54,825 nt of DNA. Source: Welwitschia mirabilis. Lineage: Eukaryota; Gnetophyta; Gnetopsida; Welwitschiales. A program made the translations under genes and the position numbers. The notes under the pieces are model-generated. The model saw only the letters and a list, made by a program, of their open reading frames with translations, was not told the DNA's origin and did not search any database. Location of the stretch: the NCBI GenBank assembly GCA_051453625.1, contig JBOZIK010000001.1:57641892-57696716 (forward strand), written 5' to 3'. Shown here piece after piece: positions 10,715 through 23,238 of the stretch; position 1 is the first letter of the stretch, and every line of letters starts with the position of its first letter.

Positions 10715-11215
10715 GGAGTTAGTATTTATTAATAAAATAAACTCTATAAATAGATTAGAATATCAAGCACTGGCATAATCCTAACAACCATGCAAGAAAT
10801 TGAAATAAAAATGGACAAAGTTTAGTGAATNNNNNNNNNNTAGTTGTCTAGATGATACAGGAGATGATGTCACCTCATAAAAATTCCATATTAGTTGCCA
10901 GATTGATTCCAATTGGCATCCTCTTTTCCTGAAGTATTTTGTTATCCATACAGTCATCTGGACCATGAGGTGGATGATAGGCTTTTATATAGTTCTTCAT
11001 GTATTACTTTAATCTTATTGTTTGCAGGAATTTTACTTCAAATAGAAAACATTATAAATTGCTTCAAATGCTATAAAATGTAATGAATATTACATGTTTT
11101 TATGTCATTCATCTTAGCTTTTTATTATCATCGAAATTTTAGCATAAACTTATTTAATCTCCTATAAAACTAAGCAAAATACCCTATTAAATACAAATAA
11201 GTTGGTAGTGCAACA
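10715..11215 (-). repeat. Athila 3' LTR, truncated
   Basis: About 500 bp that align throughout with 22215-22738 of the 5' LTR of the same element (shared: ggagttaatatttattaa-like start, the two CATC-dyads, the 'agttcttcatgtatt' run, and the end agttggtagtgcaaca). The first 729 bp of the LTR are missing where the copia LTR abuts. A 10-N gap at 10831-10840 sits inside. The end GCAACA is better kept than in the 5' copy. Confidence 0.85.
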
Positions 11216-11232
11216 TAGCCTTCCACTTAGCC
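11216..11232 (-). promoter_or_regulatory. Polypurine tract of the Athila element
   Basis: Read on the minus strand: ggctaagtggaaggcta, directly beside the LTR. It matches ctaggtgaggggcta before the LTR at 26422. It primes plus-strand synthesis. Confidence 0.7.
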
Positions 11233-11686
11233 TTGTCAGTCCTTAAACCAAGTGGATAACCATGATTATAAACTAACTTAAATTATCAATAAAAATAACT
11301 AAGGCATTGGAAAATAATATTAGAAAGAATTTCAGAAATATTAGAGATGCAAATTGAATTATCAAAAATAGAAAATTGAACATTTCATTTGTGTAGTAAA
11401 CTGATCATATTATCATTCGATTCAATGTTTGAATGATATTGGGGACAACATGCTAAAAAAATATTCTTGAAAAATAGAAACCTAGGATAGAAATTTTGAG
11501 ATATATAATCATTAAATACACTGATAATCAATAACCCCCAAATGAGATGTACAGTACATAAAGAAAATGATCATAGGTAATATAAATAGTCTTCATTGTA
11601 AAATGTAAACATGATATGTGAAACAAAAGATATGCATGATATTCAATAGTAATAATGTATACTATGTTGATACTCAAAATAAGATA

Positions 11687-11719
<33 letters not shown>

Positions 11720-14700
11720 CATGAGTTTTTTAGCATAATATATATAGAGGGGAAGATACAAAATATAACATAAATAAATAACTCCCCTCATCATGTTATG
11801 ATAAACTCAGAATGGGAAATAGAGTCAGGTGTGGGAGAAGAAAAGGGATGATGCTTAGGGTCCACAAGGAAATGAAGGTCTAGTGATGTTAAAATGGAAT
11901 GTATTGTCTTATCTCCCTATCTTTAAACTGCCTTTGGGAGGTTGACTATCATACTTTACTCAATAGATAGGATGCACTAAGGTACATCCACAGCTATTCC
12001 TTAGAGTGCTGCACTCTGCTCCTAATTATCTAGATCATCTGCTCAAGTATCAAGATACCTCTATTAATAAAATCTCTAATGGTCTCCATGGTCTCTTCCA
12101 GGAGGACCTGAATCTACGTTAATGAAACAACAACTGCATGTCTCTCAACCTAAGTTTTTTCTATCTTTCTTGGTACCTGTATAGCCATGTCCTATAAATA
12201 GTAAGCTTAAGACTATATATGTGTAATTCATTTCTTGTCCATGGGCTCTAGTATTCCAAATCGTCTAAACATGGTTAAGGGGAGGCATAGATATCCCAAA
12301 TTATACAACTGTCATGCCTCTATTATATACTTGAGTCTCCTTAATATAAACATAAGTAAGTTCATCTACTTACCCTACTTGAACACTTCAAAATCTGAAG
12401 ATGGACCACCATGGCATAAGTATCAAGAAAAGATGGGCTAATGTTATGAATTAGCCCTCTATGAAAAATGCAATAGACAAGGATTAAATATGTTACTAAA
12501 ACACCCCATCTATCTAAAGTCAAGTTTACTAAAATATGTAATGTCGTATCATATATACAACACTCATTTATCCCATAAGTAGAATGTATGTGAATACTCT
12601 AAATACTACTAATATTTGTCACTATTGTAATGTGATTTGGAAGGACTACTATCTTGTAATCCTAAATCGTTACGACTATCATGTCTACCAGGTGTCCATG
12701 AGAATCGGGGTGATATTCTATGTGAATGGTGTCATAAATTTCCCTAGTCTCTAAAATCTAACATGCCTCATGCACATATAAAATCCATCAGAGCTATAAA
12801 TTTATGAGTCTCTAATCAACCTCTAGCTTTAATTGGTTCATAAAATCCTTAAAATATCCCTTAATATGGATAGAAGTAAACTAAATGGTAAGAGACCTCA
12901 CATGTTGAGGTGGGGGATGCACTGACTCTGCATGCTCTACCTCTAGTGGTACTAATAAGTCCACCTCCTACTCAATGACTTTGACCTTAGCTTCAACCTA
13001 TCTAGCTCTAGGTATGTAGGGCCTACTCAATAAAAAATACGCAATAAGTCCTGCAAGATCTGATGGACATAACTAAAATACGTCATGTGGATGCTTAAAA
13101 GGATCCTAAAAATTGATCAAAAATGTGTAAAAAATATGAAAATATGTCCTACCACCTTCTTCAAAAGTGTCAATATATCTCGTATTACCTAGTCATGTGA
13201 AAAAAGTGTAAAACGCATGAAAAGTATAAAAAGTCTGTTTTAGGTTGGCTCCACATAAGGTGTCAAATCAAAGTGCTCAAATAAAAAATTTAATCCACTA
13301 GAAACATAGAACATGTTATACTAATTAATATACCCTAAATGACCACTACATTTTAACTTATAATTTATGAGAAAATGAGTGTTAAAGGTAAAACTTAGCT
13401 TTATCTCGTAAAATGCACAACTTATTATATCTTTTAAAATACATATCGAAAATCAGATCCATAAGTTCCTAATCAAAGAACTACAGAAACTAAATAACAT
13501 ATGTGGAAAAATGTGTCATAAGGCTGAGAAATAGAAAAAATTTTAAAAAAATGAGGGAGATAAAAACATACCTCACTTTTGAGAAATTACAAAAATTTGA
13601 AAATCCGGTGAGTGAATCTGGCAAGGATAAGTTCTAGCACATTAGCAAGATCCAAGGGGACTATTGTCTCTCAAATTAATGAATGGAAATGATAGAGAAA
13701 TAAAGAAAAATAAAGAGAAAGAAATGTAGCTATGATTTTATCACACTGTCATCTAGTTACATCGTCTGGAAAATAGCCATAGAATGACTCTGAAAAAAAT
13801 TCTCAGTGTTGTCCCCTTGTGTCATCTAGATGACTAGGTGGATGATGGGACTTAGAAACTTTTCTCAAAAATTAAGATGTCAATCAAGTAAATTAGGCTC
13901 AAATATCAGTGTGAAGGTATTAAAATTTATCAAAAATCTTCAAAAAACAGGAAATAATGAAAAGTTATGACAAACTATAATGATGAAAAAAACTCAAAAC
14001 AAATGAAAAATAGGCTAATGAAAACATACTAAGAAGGTTAAAACATGACAATGAGACTAAACAAATATGCCTAAACTGAAAATTAAACAAGAAAAAGTAT
14101 AAAAATCCAAAAGATACAATTGAATCTCATAAAAACTATGAAGCATAAAAGATTATTTATTTAATTAAAATGCTAAAATAAATTTAATGTGATATGCCAT
14201 GAATAATAATAAGAAAACTATTAAATGATAAGGTTCTATGTGATAATGATAAAACAACTTTGAAGTAACAAACTAAAGAACCAAAGAAAAGCAAAATGAA
14301 GATGGACACAAGGAACATGAAAAAAATTACTTACCTATCCTAAATTCTAATCTAGCAAATACCTGTAGAATAGATTATAAAGCCACTTAAGTAAAAATGC
14401 ATGATAAAATATATCAACTTCTTAAATTTCCACTTGAAAAGATAGTGATTATAATAATACCAAAGATTAAGTACTTAGAATAATGAATGGTAAAATCAAA
14501 ATCTCCTCAGAAATGAACTCACCTACTCAAAATTCAATTACATCTAAATCCTCAAAAGCAAAATGATCATGTGGAAATACTGAAAGTTTAAAAAATAAGC
14601 AATGCCTCTGATAATACGAAGAATACCACTAATTCCATAGCTTCAAAGTTTATTACAACTTTTTCATAATGAGGGAGTGCAATGATAGTTAGAGAAGTAA

Positions 14701-15200
14701 GGACCTATAAAGCATGACCAACTCATCTCCCAATGGAATTTCATAGCTACCAACATTTTTAGAAAACTTTACCCTAGTGTTATAGGACATCATGATGACC
14801 ATGTATTTTTTTAGCATAAATATAATAAATCATGATAATTATTTTTTCTTTTCTATTTTTTTCCTTCTTTTCCTAAATAATTCCCACATGATCACATACT
14901 CAAAAAGACAAGGGTAAATAAGTGAGATGAAAGATTAAAAAAAATACATCTAAACAACCAAAGACCTTATACCATTTTAAAAAAATAAAAATAGCTAAGG
15001 AATTTTTCTTTAAAGTAAATTTCATAGATATGGGAATGTCTTAAGATTGGGTGAATCCAATCTTATCACAATAAAGTTCCCAGGTATAAATACTAGTCAT
15101 AGAAACTTAATAAAGCAACACACAAGTTAAATTTAAATGATAATCAAGTGATATCATAACACCCACTAAAGGAATAAGCTAAGAGAAATTTTAAACAATG
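11233..15200 (-). pseudogene. Athila post-pol region, unreadable env-like remnant
   Basis: About 4 kb between integrase and the 3' LTR, where Athila elements carry an extra ORF of uncertain function. No long frame survives. Around 12800-13000 the minus strand gives short coherent peptides (PPPQHVRSLTI, IKGYFKDFMNQLKLEV) that look coding. It includes a (TG/TA)n microsatellite at 11692-11720, a GTCATCTAGATGAC-type palindrome at about 13825, and at about 14690-14810 a block repeated four more times in the window. Short open frames on the + strand (such as 12235-12441) have no recognisable content. Confidence 0.55.
11692..11720. repeat. (TG)n(TA)n microsatellite
   Basis: tgtgtgtatata continuing as TA dinucleotides. 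It is translated as alternating Tyr/Ile and Thr/His in an apparent minus-strand frame, which is therefore not a gene. Confidence 0.9.
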
Positions 15201-15269
15201 ATAGGATGGAAGCCCTTCTCATTGAGAAAAACCTCTAAAACAATTACTTCTGTTATGTTCAAGGTTGTA

Positions 15270-16550
15270 TCAAAGGATTTTTTGTATATTTTTAATCTTT
15301 ATTTATTGACTTTCTCAATCTCCTTAGTTTCTAGGTTAGAAATATTAATAGAGCCATTATAATGCCATTTCTCTATAAAATAAGAAACTAATCATTTATA
15401 GGTCAACTTGTTATGTAAAAAGTGTACTCTACTATTGTATAAAAGGACAAGTTGATCAAGTTCGAACGTTTTGTGAAATACCTTTCTATCATGTTTGAAC
15501 TTAGCTTAGGCTTTTTAAATTAATTGATGATGTATAGCATAAGTACATTTTTTATTTAGGTGACCAAATTGAACTAATATATGTTTAATATTCTCATAAA
15601 GGTTTACAAGATTAAGTTAATAAGAAGCATGGTATAAGTTATAACATACATCAACAAGTAAAACACAAACTTTTCTGTATAAAAGTTTATAAGGTGAAAA
15701 ACTAAGAGAATTACGCCAAGTAGTACGGCAAGCCTAAAGAACATCATTAAGCTTAAAAGTTTTAAGATTTCTTATTAACAGAGATACATTTTTATAGCAT
15801 TTTCTTAATTTCTCTATTTGGATTTTTAGCTTGACCATTGGTTTATAGATGATAAGCATAAGATACTCTATATTCAATGCCAATGGATAAAAGAAGTTTT
15901 CTAAAAATTTGATTAATAAAATGATTTTCTTAATAATTAATGATAATCCTAGGAAAATCGATAGCCATTAAAATATAGTTCTTATCATTAATAGGGCCTC
16001 TAAATTTAATTCTCCAACAATCAAAAGGTTCACATTTAAGANNNNNNNNNNTTCTAATGGATAAAAGAAGTTTTATAAAAATTTTATTTATAAAATGAGT
16101 TTCTTAACCACTAATGTAATCCTATGAAAATCAAAACATTGAAAAATGTAAGTTATAAGAAAAGTACAAAAATTTTGGGCATCATTAATAGAAGTGAGAA
16201 TATCTTTAAATCATTTAGTAACATATTCTATAGTCACTAAAATGTAGTGCATATCATTAGAAGATGGGTAAATAGGGCCTATAAAATCAATTCCCCAATA
16301 ATCAAAAGGTTTACATTTAATAATATGTTTATTAGGCATTTCTTGAAAATGAATAAGTCTATCATAGTATTAACAAGTATTACACCTTCTAACAAAATCA
16401 AAAGAATCCTAAAAAAGAGTAGGTTAATAAAAACTAGAGTGAAGGATTTTCATAGTCGTTTTCTATCCACTAAAATCACCTCAACACACAACACCATAAA
16501 AAAGGTAAATAATGTCATATTTTTCTCATTTAGGCATACATTTTTTTCAT
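15270..16550 (-). pseudogene. Athila integrase, decayed and partly duplicated
   Basis: From the N-terminal side: RRCNTC and a shortened zinc region, then NKHIIKCKPFDYWGIDFIGP with the first catalytic Asp (near 16300), then MHYILVTIEYVTK. Below the gap come a second PFDCW...GPINDKNYILMAID copy (15960-16040), INQIFRKLLLSIGIEYRVSY, TNGQAKNPNREIKKML with the catalytic Glu, and the C-terminal domain LVLLYNSRVHFLHNKL then NGSINISNLETKEIEKVN (15270-15470). A 10-N gap (16042-16051) lies between the two overlapping parts. INT inserts the cDNA; this copy has many stops. Confidence 0.85.
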
Positions 16551-16799
16551 GATTTTGTCTTTACACCTATGGTAAAGATATGGCTCAATCCGTTCATAAT
16601 TATTTATTCTATGGAGAAAGGATTTTCTTTGATTATAAGTCCAATGTTATGGTGTCTTCATAATAATAAGGTAATTAATAATATTAGCTCACTAAGGAGA
16701 TGGATGAGTAGAAGATATAGCAAAAATTCATTCATTCAGAAAAGAATCATTAACTATAATATCATCAAGAGAGGAAAAAAGACATGATAAATGATCAGC

Positions 16800-17130
16800 T
16801 ATACTATTATGACTTCTTGCTTTATTAATAATGGTCAAATTAAATTCTTGCATGAGGAGGATCATCTAATAAGTCTATCACTATAATTTTTCTTGGACAT
16901 AAGGTCTCTAATTGCTACATGGTTAGTTTAAACATTTGTATGAAAGCTTAAAAGATAATGTCTAAGTGCATTAAGGCAAAAGATAATTACTAACATTTCT
17001 TTTTCTGTAGTAGTATGATTATTTTGAGCTTTAGAAAAAATCTTGCTATGATGAATATAACCTTAAGATTATTTTCATATTTTTAATCAAGCATCCTACC
17101 ATGGCAATATTACTAGCATCACACATTAAT
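16800..17130 (-). pseudogene. Athila RNase H domain, decayed
   Basis: The minus strand reads DFELMCDASNIAMVGCLIKN, then after a one-base shift YIHHSKIFSKAQNNHTTTEK, EMLVIIFCLNALRHYLL and VAIRDLMSKKNYSDRLIR. This is the FE-MCDAS start, the TTEKE block and the TDH-A---L block of gypsy RNase H. The Asp of CDAS and the Glu of TTEKE are kept; TDH has become TNH. It degrades the RNA strand during reverse transcription. Confidence 0.85.
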
Positions 17131-17329
17131 TCAAAATCTTTATTCTAATTAGGTCCTATTACAATAGGATTAAAAGCAATTTTATATTAAGTGCATTAAA
17201 ATCAAGCTAACAAGATTCATTCCAATAAAATTTAACTTTTTTTAAAGTAACGAGTGAAGGAGTTTATAAAATTTTGCATAATCTTAAATAAATTAATGCT
17301 AAAAATCATAATAACCAAGGAAGTATTAA

Positions 17330-17960
17330 ACTTGTTTTGCATTTAGGTTTTTAATGATACTATATTTTTAGGATTCATCCTAAGTCCTTTATCAAAAATA
17401 TGATGACCTAAGACAATTTCACTATCAAACAAAAAGAAACATTTTTCCCAGCTCAAATGTAGGTCACTAGTAATGCATTTATCAAGGACTTTCTCTAATC
17501 TTTCTAAGATTTGTTTAAAGATTTTTACCATAGATTTAGAAGTCATCCATACAAATTTTTATTGAATACTCTAATATATCAGAAAAATTATCCATCATTG
17601 AACATTAAAAAGTACTAAGACCATTATCAAGTCCAAAATGCATGTGTATAAAAATAAACGTTTCAAAAGGTGAAGTAAAACTAGTTTTAGCCTGATCCTC
17701 ACTAGCAATACAAATCTAATTCTAATTATTATATCCATTAATAAAACAATAAAAAGCATATCCTTAGATTCTATCAAGTATCTGATTAAGGAAAGGTAAA
17801 GAACAATGGTCTTTTTAGGTTACTTTATTTAATTTTCTAAAATCAATACACATCCTCCATTTTCCATCTTTTTTAGGTACTACTATCAAAGGCTAATCCA
17901 CTCACTATCAGTTATAGCATAAATAATTTTAGCATTCACTAATTTAATGATTTCATCTTT
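17330..17960 (-). pseudogene. Athila reverse transcriptase, decayed
   Basis: Readable blocks on the minus strand: LLNAKIIYAITDSEWISPLI then VPKKDGKWRMCIDFRKLNKVT (17800-17940); KDHCSLPFLNQILDRI; IKICMDDF followed by a stop and IYGKNL (about 17550), the MDDF(S)-YG catalytic motif characteristic of Athila; and EKVLDKCITSDLHLSWEKC then IVLGHHIFDKGLRMNPKN at 17343-17480. Both catalytic Asp residues survive but stops and shifts break the frame. This is the main basis for calling the element Athila. Confidence 0.9.
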
Positions 17961-18289
17961 TACAACTTGTTTAAGATCTAAATTTAGTCTATGTTGGGGT
18001 TACCTAACAAGTTTTGCATTATCCTCAAGGTAGATTTTATGTTAAACAATAGAGGCAGGAATGGCTATTAAATCTTTATGGGATCAAGAAAATGCATTAA
18101 CCTTATATTTTAAAAGTAAGATTAAGATCAACTATTATTAAGGAAAAAGATTTTTATTTATTATCAAAGGTTTGTTTTGATCATTACATAGAAAGATATA
18201 TTTCATCCACTAGGTAAAGGTTTTATATTTAAATTTAGATTTTTTATTTTTTATTCAATTTTTATCAAAATTGGCTGTCATCTCGGATT

Positions 18290-18960
18290 ATCATCCAGAA
18301 AATAGTAGTGGACGACCACTTTCAAAATAAGAAATCTTAGTTTTGTTCAAATCTTAAACTTCTACACAATTGATAGTTTTAGTTTTTCTACTCTTTTGAT
18401 CAAAATAGTTAGCTCCTAAATACTCATAATCAAGTTTATCATCATTAAAAATTTTCAAGTTGTCTACTTTAAGTGGATCATCAAACAAAGTTAGATCATG
18501 AAGCATTGACCATCTTTCTTCAAGTAGATGATGTTGTAAAAATAAAATAGATTTAATCTCTTCTTCAACACTTAATTTATTACCTAAATTATTTTTAGCA
18601 ATATGAAATACTCTTATTATAAAATTATTATTCCCTAATTAACATTCCATCATTCCAGTTTTGGTATTAATAATACAATAACATGTTGCATAAAAAGCTC
18701 TACCTAGAAATAATAGATAACCATTGTTATGCTCAACTTCAATCACAACCATATCTATAGGATAGAATGTTACTTCTATTTAAATCACTAAGTTTTTAAT
18801 CATATCTAAAGGTTTCTTTACTAATGTATCTACTAGTTTTAAGTCAATACTTATCGACTCAATTCTACTTTTCAACTCCAGTCATTAACAAATGTGCAAA
18901 GGCATAATATTAACACTTGCTTCTACATTAATCAAGGATTTCTTTATTCTTTTTTTTCTT
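18290..18960 (-). pseudogene. Athila aspartic protease and PR-RT linker, decayed
   Basis: The minus strand from about 18950 reads KSLINVEASVNIMPLHIC, then LKLVDTLVKKPLDMIKNLVI, FYPIDMVVIEVEHNNGYL and LFLGRAFYATCYCIINTKTG. This is the retropepsin of Athila elements (family pattern LDLGASVNLMPLS ... ILGRPFLAT), but the catalytic Asp position reads Val. The linker EEIKSILFLQHHLLEE and FDDPLKVDNLKIFNDDKLDY continues with few stops to about 18290. A CATCTCGGATTATCATCC dyad lies near 18280. Confidence 0.8.
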
Positions 18961-19399
18961 CTACTGATAGTTTTTTCCCTTGGATTCTTCAACTTTTGGA
19001 TTTTTTTTTTTTTTTTTTATGACTAAGTTAGTTATGGATTGGGCTAGGATGACTTTACTAGGTATGTTTATTTTTGTTTCCTAGTAACTAGATTTTTTTC
19101 ACAACTTAGAATATTTAGGATTATTTTGTAAAAGTTTCTTGAATGGTAAATTTATGCTCACATTTTAAATTAAGGCTTTAATACATTTATCTTAAGCTAA
19201 GGGGTAGCAGGTTTCTCACCTTTTTCTTAGGAATAATTTTTCTTTTTATCATTTAAAGGAAAAGGAAAGAATGATTTTCTAAAATTTCAATATCCTCTTT
19301 TTTTCATCATTTTTATTATTTTAAGATGTTAAAGCCTATTGGGTAGGAGGTGTTGTATCATTTTTACTTCTTGTCATAATCTTACAATTTTTGTTAACT

Positions 19400-20789
19400 T
19401 CATTAGGGTTTGGTAAAGGTTGTATTACAAGTTAATCCTTGTGGTCTTTGATTTACAAGCATAGTTTATTATAGAACATTAATAAGATCTTTAATGTTGG
19501 AATTTGTTTTCTCTTAGGATTTTCTTAACTCATCAATGGAATTCCTAAGTTAATCATTTTGGTTTTATGAGTTTATTGTTCTTTCTTGATAATTAAAGTT
19601 ATTTGGTTAGAAGTTTAAATTCTCAGATCTATTTCTAAATGGTTGGAAATTAGGATGATTTTATTAAAAGTTCTTAAGTTTATTCTTGAAAGATTAAAAA
19701 TTTTGTTGTCCATTCATCCTAGATTGAAAATTATTTTGATTTTGGTTTTAATTTTGATTTCTAATGTTTAAAAATCTTTGATTAAAAGTACATACCTCTT
19801 TAAAAAAATTTTTTTATAGGTTGGCAGTAAAGGACAATCTTTTATCACATGTTAAGTTTCTTCACACAAACCACAAGTTAGAACTACAACTACACTTTTT
19901 TTTATTACCACCTTAGCATCTAAGATTATCTATGTGTATTTCTAAAATGTTGTAGTAAAATCATTAATAACATTAGTTGGTTCTTTCTTTATTTTCACTT
20001 CCTCCTTTTCTTGCTTAACCTCTTTAAGGTCTTTTATGATTTGACCTACTATGCAATTTTTTCTTTAAGCGAGGGTTTGAACTAGGTCTAACTTACTACT
20101 ACTAACTCTTCTAACACTCTCCATGCATTTTTTAATATGATATTTATTAAATTTAATCCACATAGAAAATCAACAAGTTGCTTTGTTTGGCTATTAAGTC
20201 CACTATAAAATAATATACTAATTTTTCTTGATAAAAAGCCTCTAATAAAATTAAAATGTAAGATAATAAAAAATTACTCATAGATGGAGGCATAATATTC
20301 ATTAGATTGTTATTGAAAGTTAGTTACTTCTTTTTTCCTTTTTATTATGTTGTTTTACTTATAAATCTCTTTATAAATGCTTCTTGAATTTGATTCCATG
20401 TTTTTATACTTTTATGGGGAATAGTTCTTGACCATAATTTAGCTTTTCCTTTTAAAGTAATAGGAAAAAATTACCATATAATTACGACCATTACTTCATT
20501 TCTTACTATTTCTAGAAGTAAGTACTAATTGTTCAATATTGGTAATATGTTGTAAAGGATCTTCATCATTTTCTCCATTAAAAATAGGATAAGCATTTAA
20601 ATTTCTTAATTCAACATTATCACTAGGATGTAAGTCAAAAGGGGTTTGGATTTCATGTTTCTTATTTGCTATAAGCTCTCTAAGGATGACATTAGCATTA
20701 GGATTTATCGACATATCTGTAGTGATTCTAATAATAATAGGGGAATTAGACAAAGAAACATGATTTTGTTTTTGTGATGAACTTAACAT
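19400..20789 (-). pseudogene. Athila gag, decayed
   Basis: The start region 20789-20496 is one open frame with LRELIANKKHEIQTPFDL and YPIFNGENDEDPLQHITN. The capsid core follows at 20480-20090 in broken frames. A zinc knuckle CGLCEET(stop)HVIKDC (CX2CX4HX4C with one residue turned to stop) lies at 19834-19875. Then come an Asn/Gln-rich stretch and HPNFQPFRNRSENLNF (about 19630). Gag would form the particle and bind the RNA. Order and spacing to PR and RT are as expected for the lineage. Confidence 0.85.
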
Positions 20790-21465
20790 ATTAATAAAAT
20801 GATTTTATTCTAAACTATCTTCTAAACTATCTTTTGAAAAAATTTCTTTTGAAAATTCTGATTCTGAAATAATAAATGTAGAAATTTCTTTTTACTAAAT
20901 TTTTAAAATATTTTGTGTACCTATGGTATGCATACCTGGGTTAAGGTTGTAGTCTATCAAATATTTTTAGATGTTTTCTTCTATAAATAGCTATTATCTT
21001 TAATACTTTACTTTCTTACCAAAGTTTATCATGTCCCAATATGCTCAGTTTTTACTTCAGTGTGTGTTATCTCTTTGGTCATCCAAACAATATGTCTATA
21101 TCATAGAACACATAAAAACTCAAAAATAAAAAACATAGAAAAATAGAATTGCAAAATAATAGATAGTGAAAACACTAAAAACAAACTGTGATCCACCTGA
21201 ATCATCTAGATGATAGAGGGAACAATAGGAAAGCCCTAATTTTTAAGAAAGAAAAACACTCAAGACACATAGGCTATCATCGTCATGCATCATCTGGATG
21301 ATGAACCAGATAGTAGGGCATTTATTTTGAAATGAAAAATAAAAATTATAAAAAGAAAAACCTACACTTCTACTATTAAAATATAGTACTACTATAGGCA
21401 AATATCCAAACTAAAATCCAAACACTTACTTGAGCAATGATAATCTTCAAGCTCTAAGTAGCCTT
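20790..21465 (-). other. Athila leader with CATCATC-GATGATG palindromes
   Basis: Untranslated stretch between primer site and gag. It carries palindromic copies at about 21200-21215 (gaatcatctagatgata) and 21285-21305 (gcatcatctggatgatgaac), the same motif as in the LTR U3. Otherwise AT-rich with no frame. Confidence 0.6.
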
Positions 21466-21482
21466 ACCTGGTAATGATATCA
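21466..21482 (-). promoter_or_regulatory. Primer binding site, tRNA-Asp type
   Basis: acctggtaatgatatca on the + strand against CCCCGGCAACGGCGCCA. All but the first difference are transitions. It lies three bases from the LTR. Confidence 0.7.
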
Positions 21483-21485
21483 AGA

Positions 21486-22738
21486 TATTGTAGTGCATAT
21501 TTGTACAAATGTTATGTTTTTAAGAAGATCATGTTATTTAAAAATAAATGTAGATTTTGCATAATATAACATACTAATATAGATGAGAGTGACCCAATGT
21601 CATATACTCATCGAACGTATAAATGAAAAGAAAGAGAATTAATTTCAAGAATGAACCATAATGTATCCTTAAATTAGAAATAAATAACAATATAAAAATA
21701 ACAATGCAAACACACTTATATAAATGGAATGAAAATCTAAACTAAGTGTAACTTCCATCTGATCATCAAATTAACCTGTCATAAAGATTAGCCCTGTATA
21801 ACCTATATCAATTAAGAAATGTAGTCATCAGATCAAGATCGACCTAAGCTATTAGGTACATCGAGTAGAATATGAAAACTATGCAAAAGAAATACAATGC
21901 ATCTAAACTAATAATTTTCAACCTTAATAAAGATTGTCCTTATAATATATATAACTAAAGAAGCTAGCATGGAATTAGAAGCAACATAAACCATAATGGA
22001 CATGCACAAAATAAAAGATATAAAATAAGAATAGAGTTTTAAATTAGATTCGAAGCAAAATCTATGTTACAAAATAGCAGCACCTCAATGAAGGATGCAC
22101 AGCCCAGCACTAATAAAGACATCTCTCTATAATAACAAGGGATGAATATCTAGCCCTTTAATCTCTTGTCATGAGAATTTCTTATGTAAATGAAAAAAAA
22201 ATGGAGTCAAGGATGGAGTTAATATTTATTAACAAAATATACTCTACAATTAGATGAGACTAATAGGTGTGGATACAATGCTAACAATCATGCAAGAAAA
22301 TAAGAGACAAATGGCCAGAGTTTAATGAAGGTTGGTAAAGCATCTATTTCATGTTTCATTTTGCTGGTTATCTGGATAATATAGGAGATGATGCCACCTT
22401 ATAAGAATTCTACATCAGCTACTAGATTAATTCTAGTTAGCATGCTTTTTTGCTTAAGTGTTTTCTCATCCATATAGCCATCTAGACAATGAGGTGGGTA
22501 ATAGGCTTTTCTACAGTTCTTCATGTATTGCTTTAGCCTTATTATTTGTAGGAATTTTACTTTAGATAAGAAATATTATAAATTAATTCAAATGTTATAA
22601 AATGTAATGAAGATTGCATGTTTTTATATCATTCATCTTAGCTCTTTATTATCATTAAAATTTAGCATAAACCTATCTAATGTCTGGTAAAACTACTCAA
22701 AATACCCTATCAAATACATATAAGTTGGTAAAGTAATA
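21486..22738 (-). repeat. Athila 5' LTR (about 1.25 kb)
   Basis: Begins tattgtagtgcatattt next to the primer site and ends agttggtaaagtaata; both ends are transition-decayed forms of TGTTGC...GCAACA. Its distal 524 bp align with the 3' LTR part at 10715-11215, which pairs the two and defines the element between them. U3 carries CATCTGGATAAT and CATCTAGACAATG dyads at about 22370-22500. Confidence 0.85.
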
Positions 22739-22759
22739 TAAATGGATAAAGGTTAAAAC

Positions 22760-23189
22760 CTTATACATCTTTAAATTATTATTCTTATACCTTAAATGCG
22801 ATAGAACTAATTAACTTGGAAGATCCTCTTTGTAAAAATGAAGATCTCCCTTAGCCATCTACTAAATTCTTTCTTAGCTTTAGTCCTTAGTTTAAGTTAT
22901 GATACTACTTAATCATCTTTAACTTGATTTGGATTTGACTTTCATATGTGTTACCTTAATTCATTAATTCTTTACTTTGGATTTTTATGTAATAAATATT
23001 ATATTTAGTCAATCTTAATATTTCCAAATCTATAATTAATATCCTTATTTATTTTATTGAAAAGTATCAATCATGTTAATTCGATGCTTGCTTTCAACCA
23101 TATATTTTATTACTTCATCATTTCAATGATTAATTAATGCTTTCAAAATATGGAAGTCTAAGTCAAGAGGGAAATATTTAGAGAGAGAG

Positions 23190-23238
<49 letters not shown>

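Noticed and set aside
11528-11794. An 88-codon minus-strand frame
   Set aside because: It is produced largely by the TA/TG microsatellite (YIYIYIYTHT).
16247-16787. Two + strand open frames of 91-101 codons
   Set aside because: The minus strand here encodes Athila integrase with clear motifs; the + frames are its complement without any motif.
18997-19018. Poly-T tract, considered as a pol III terminator or retroposon tail
   Set aside because: It lies inside Athila coding sequence with no promoter or target duplication; simple slippage is enough.
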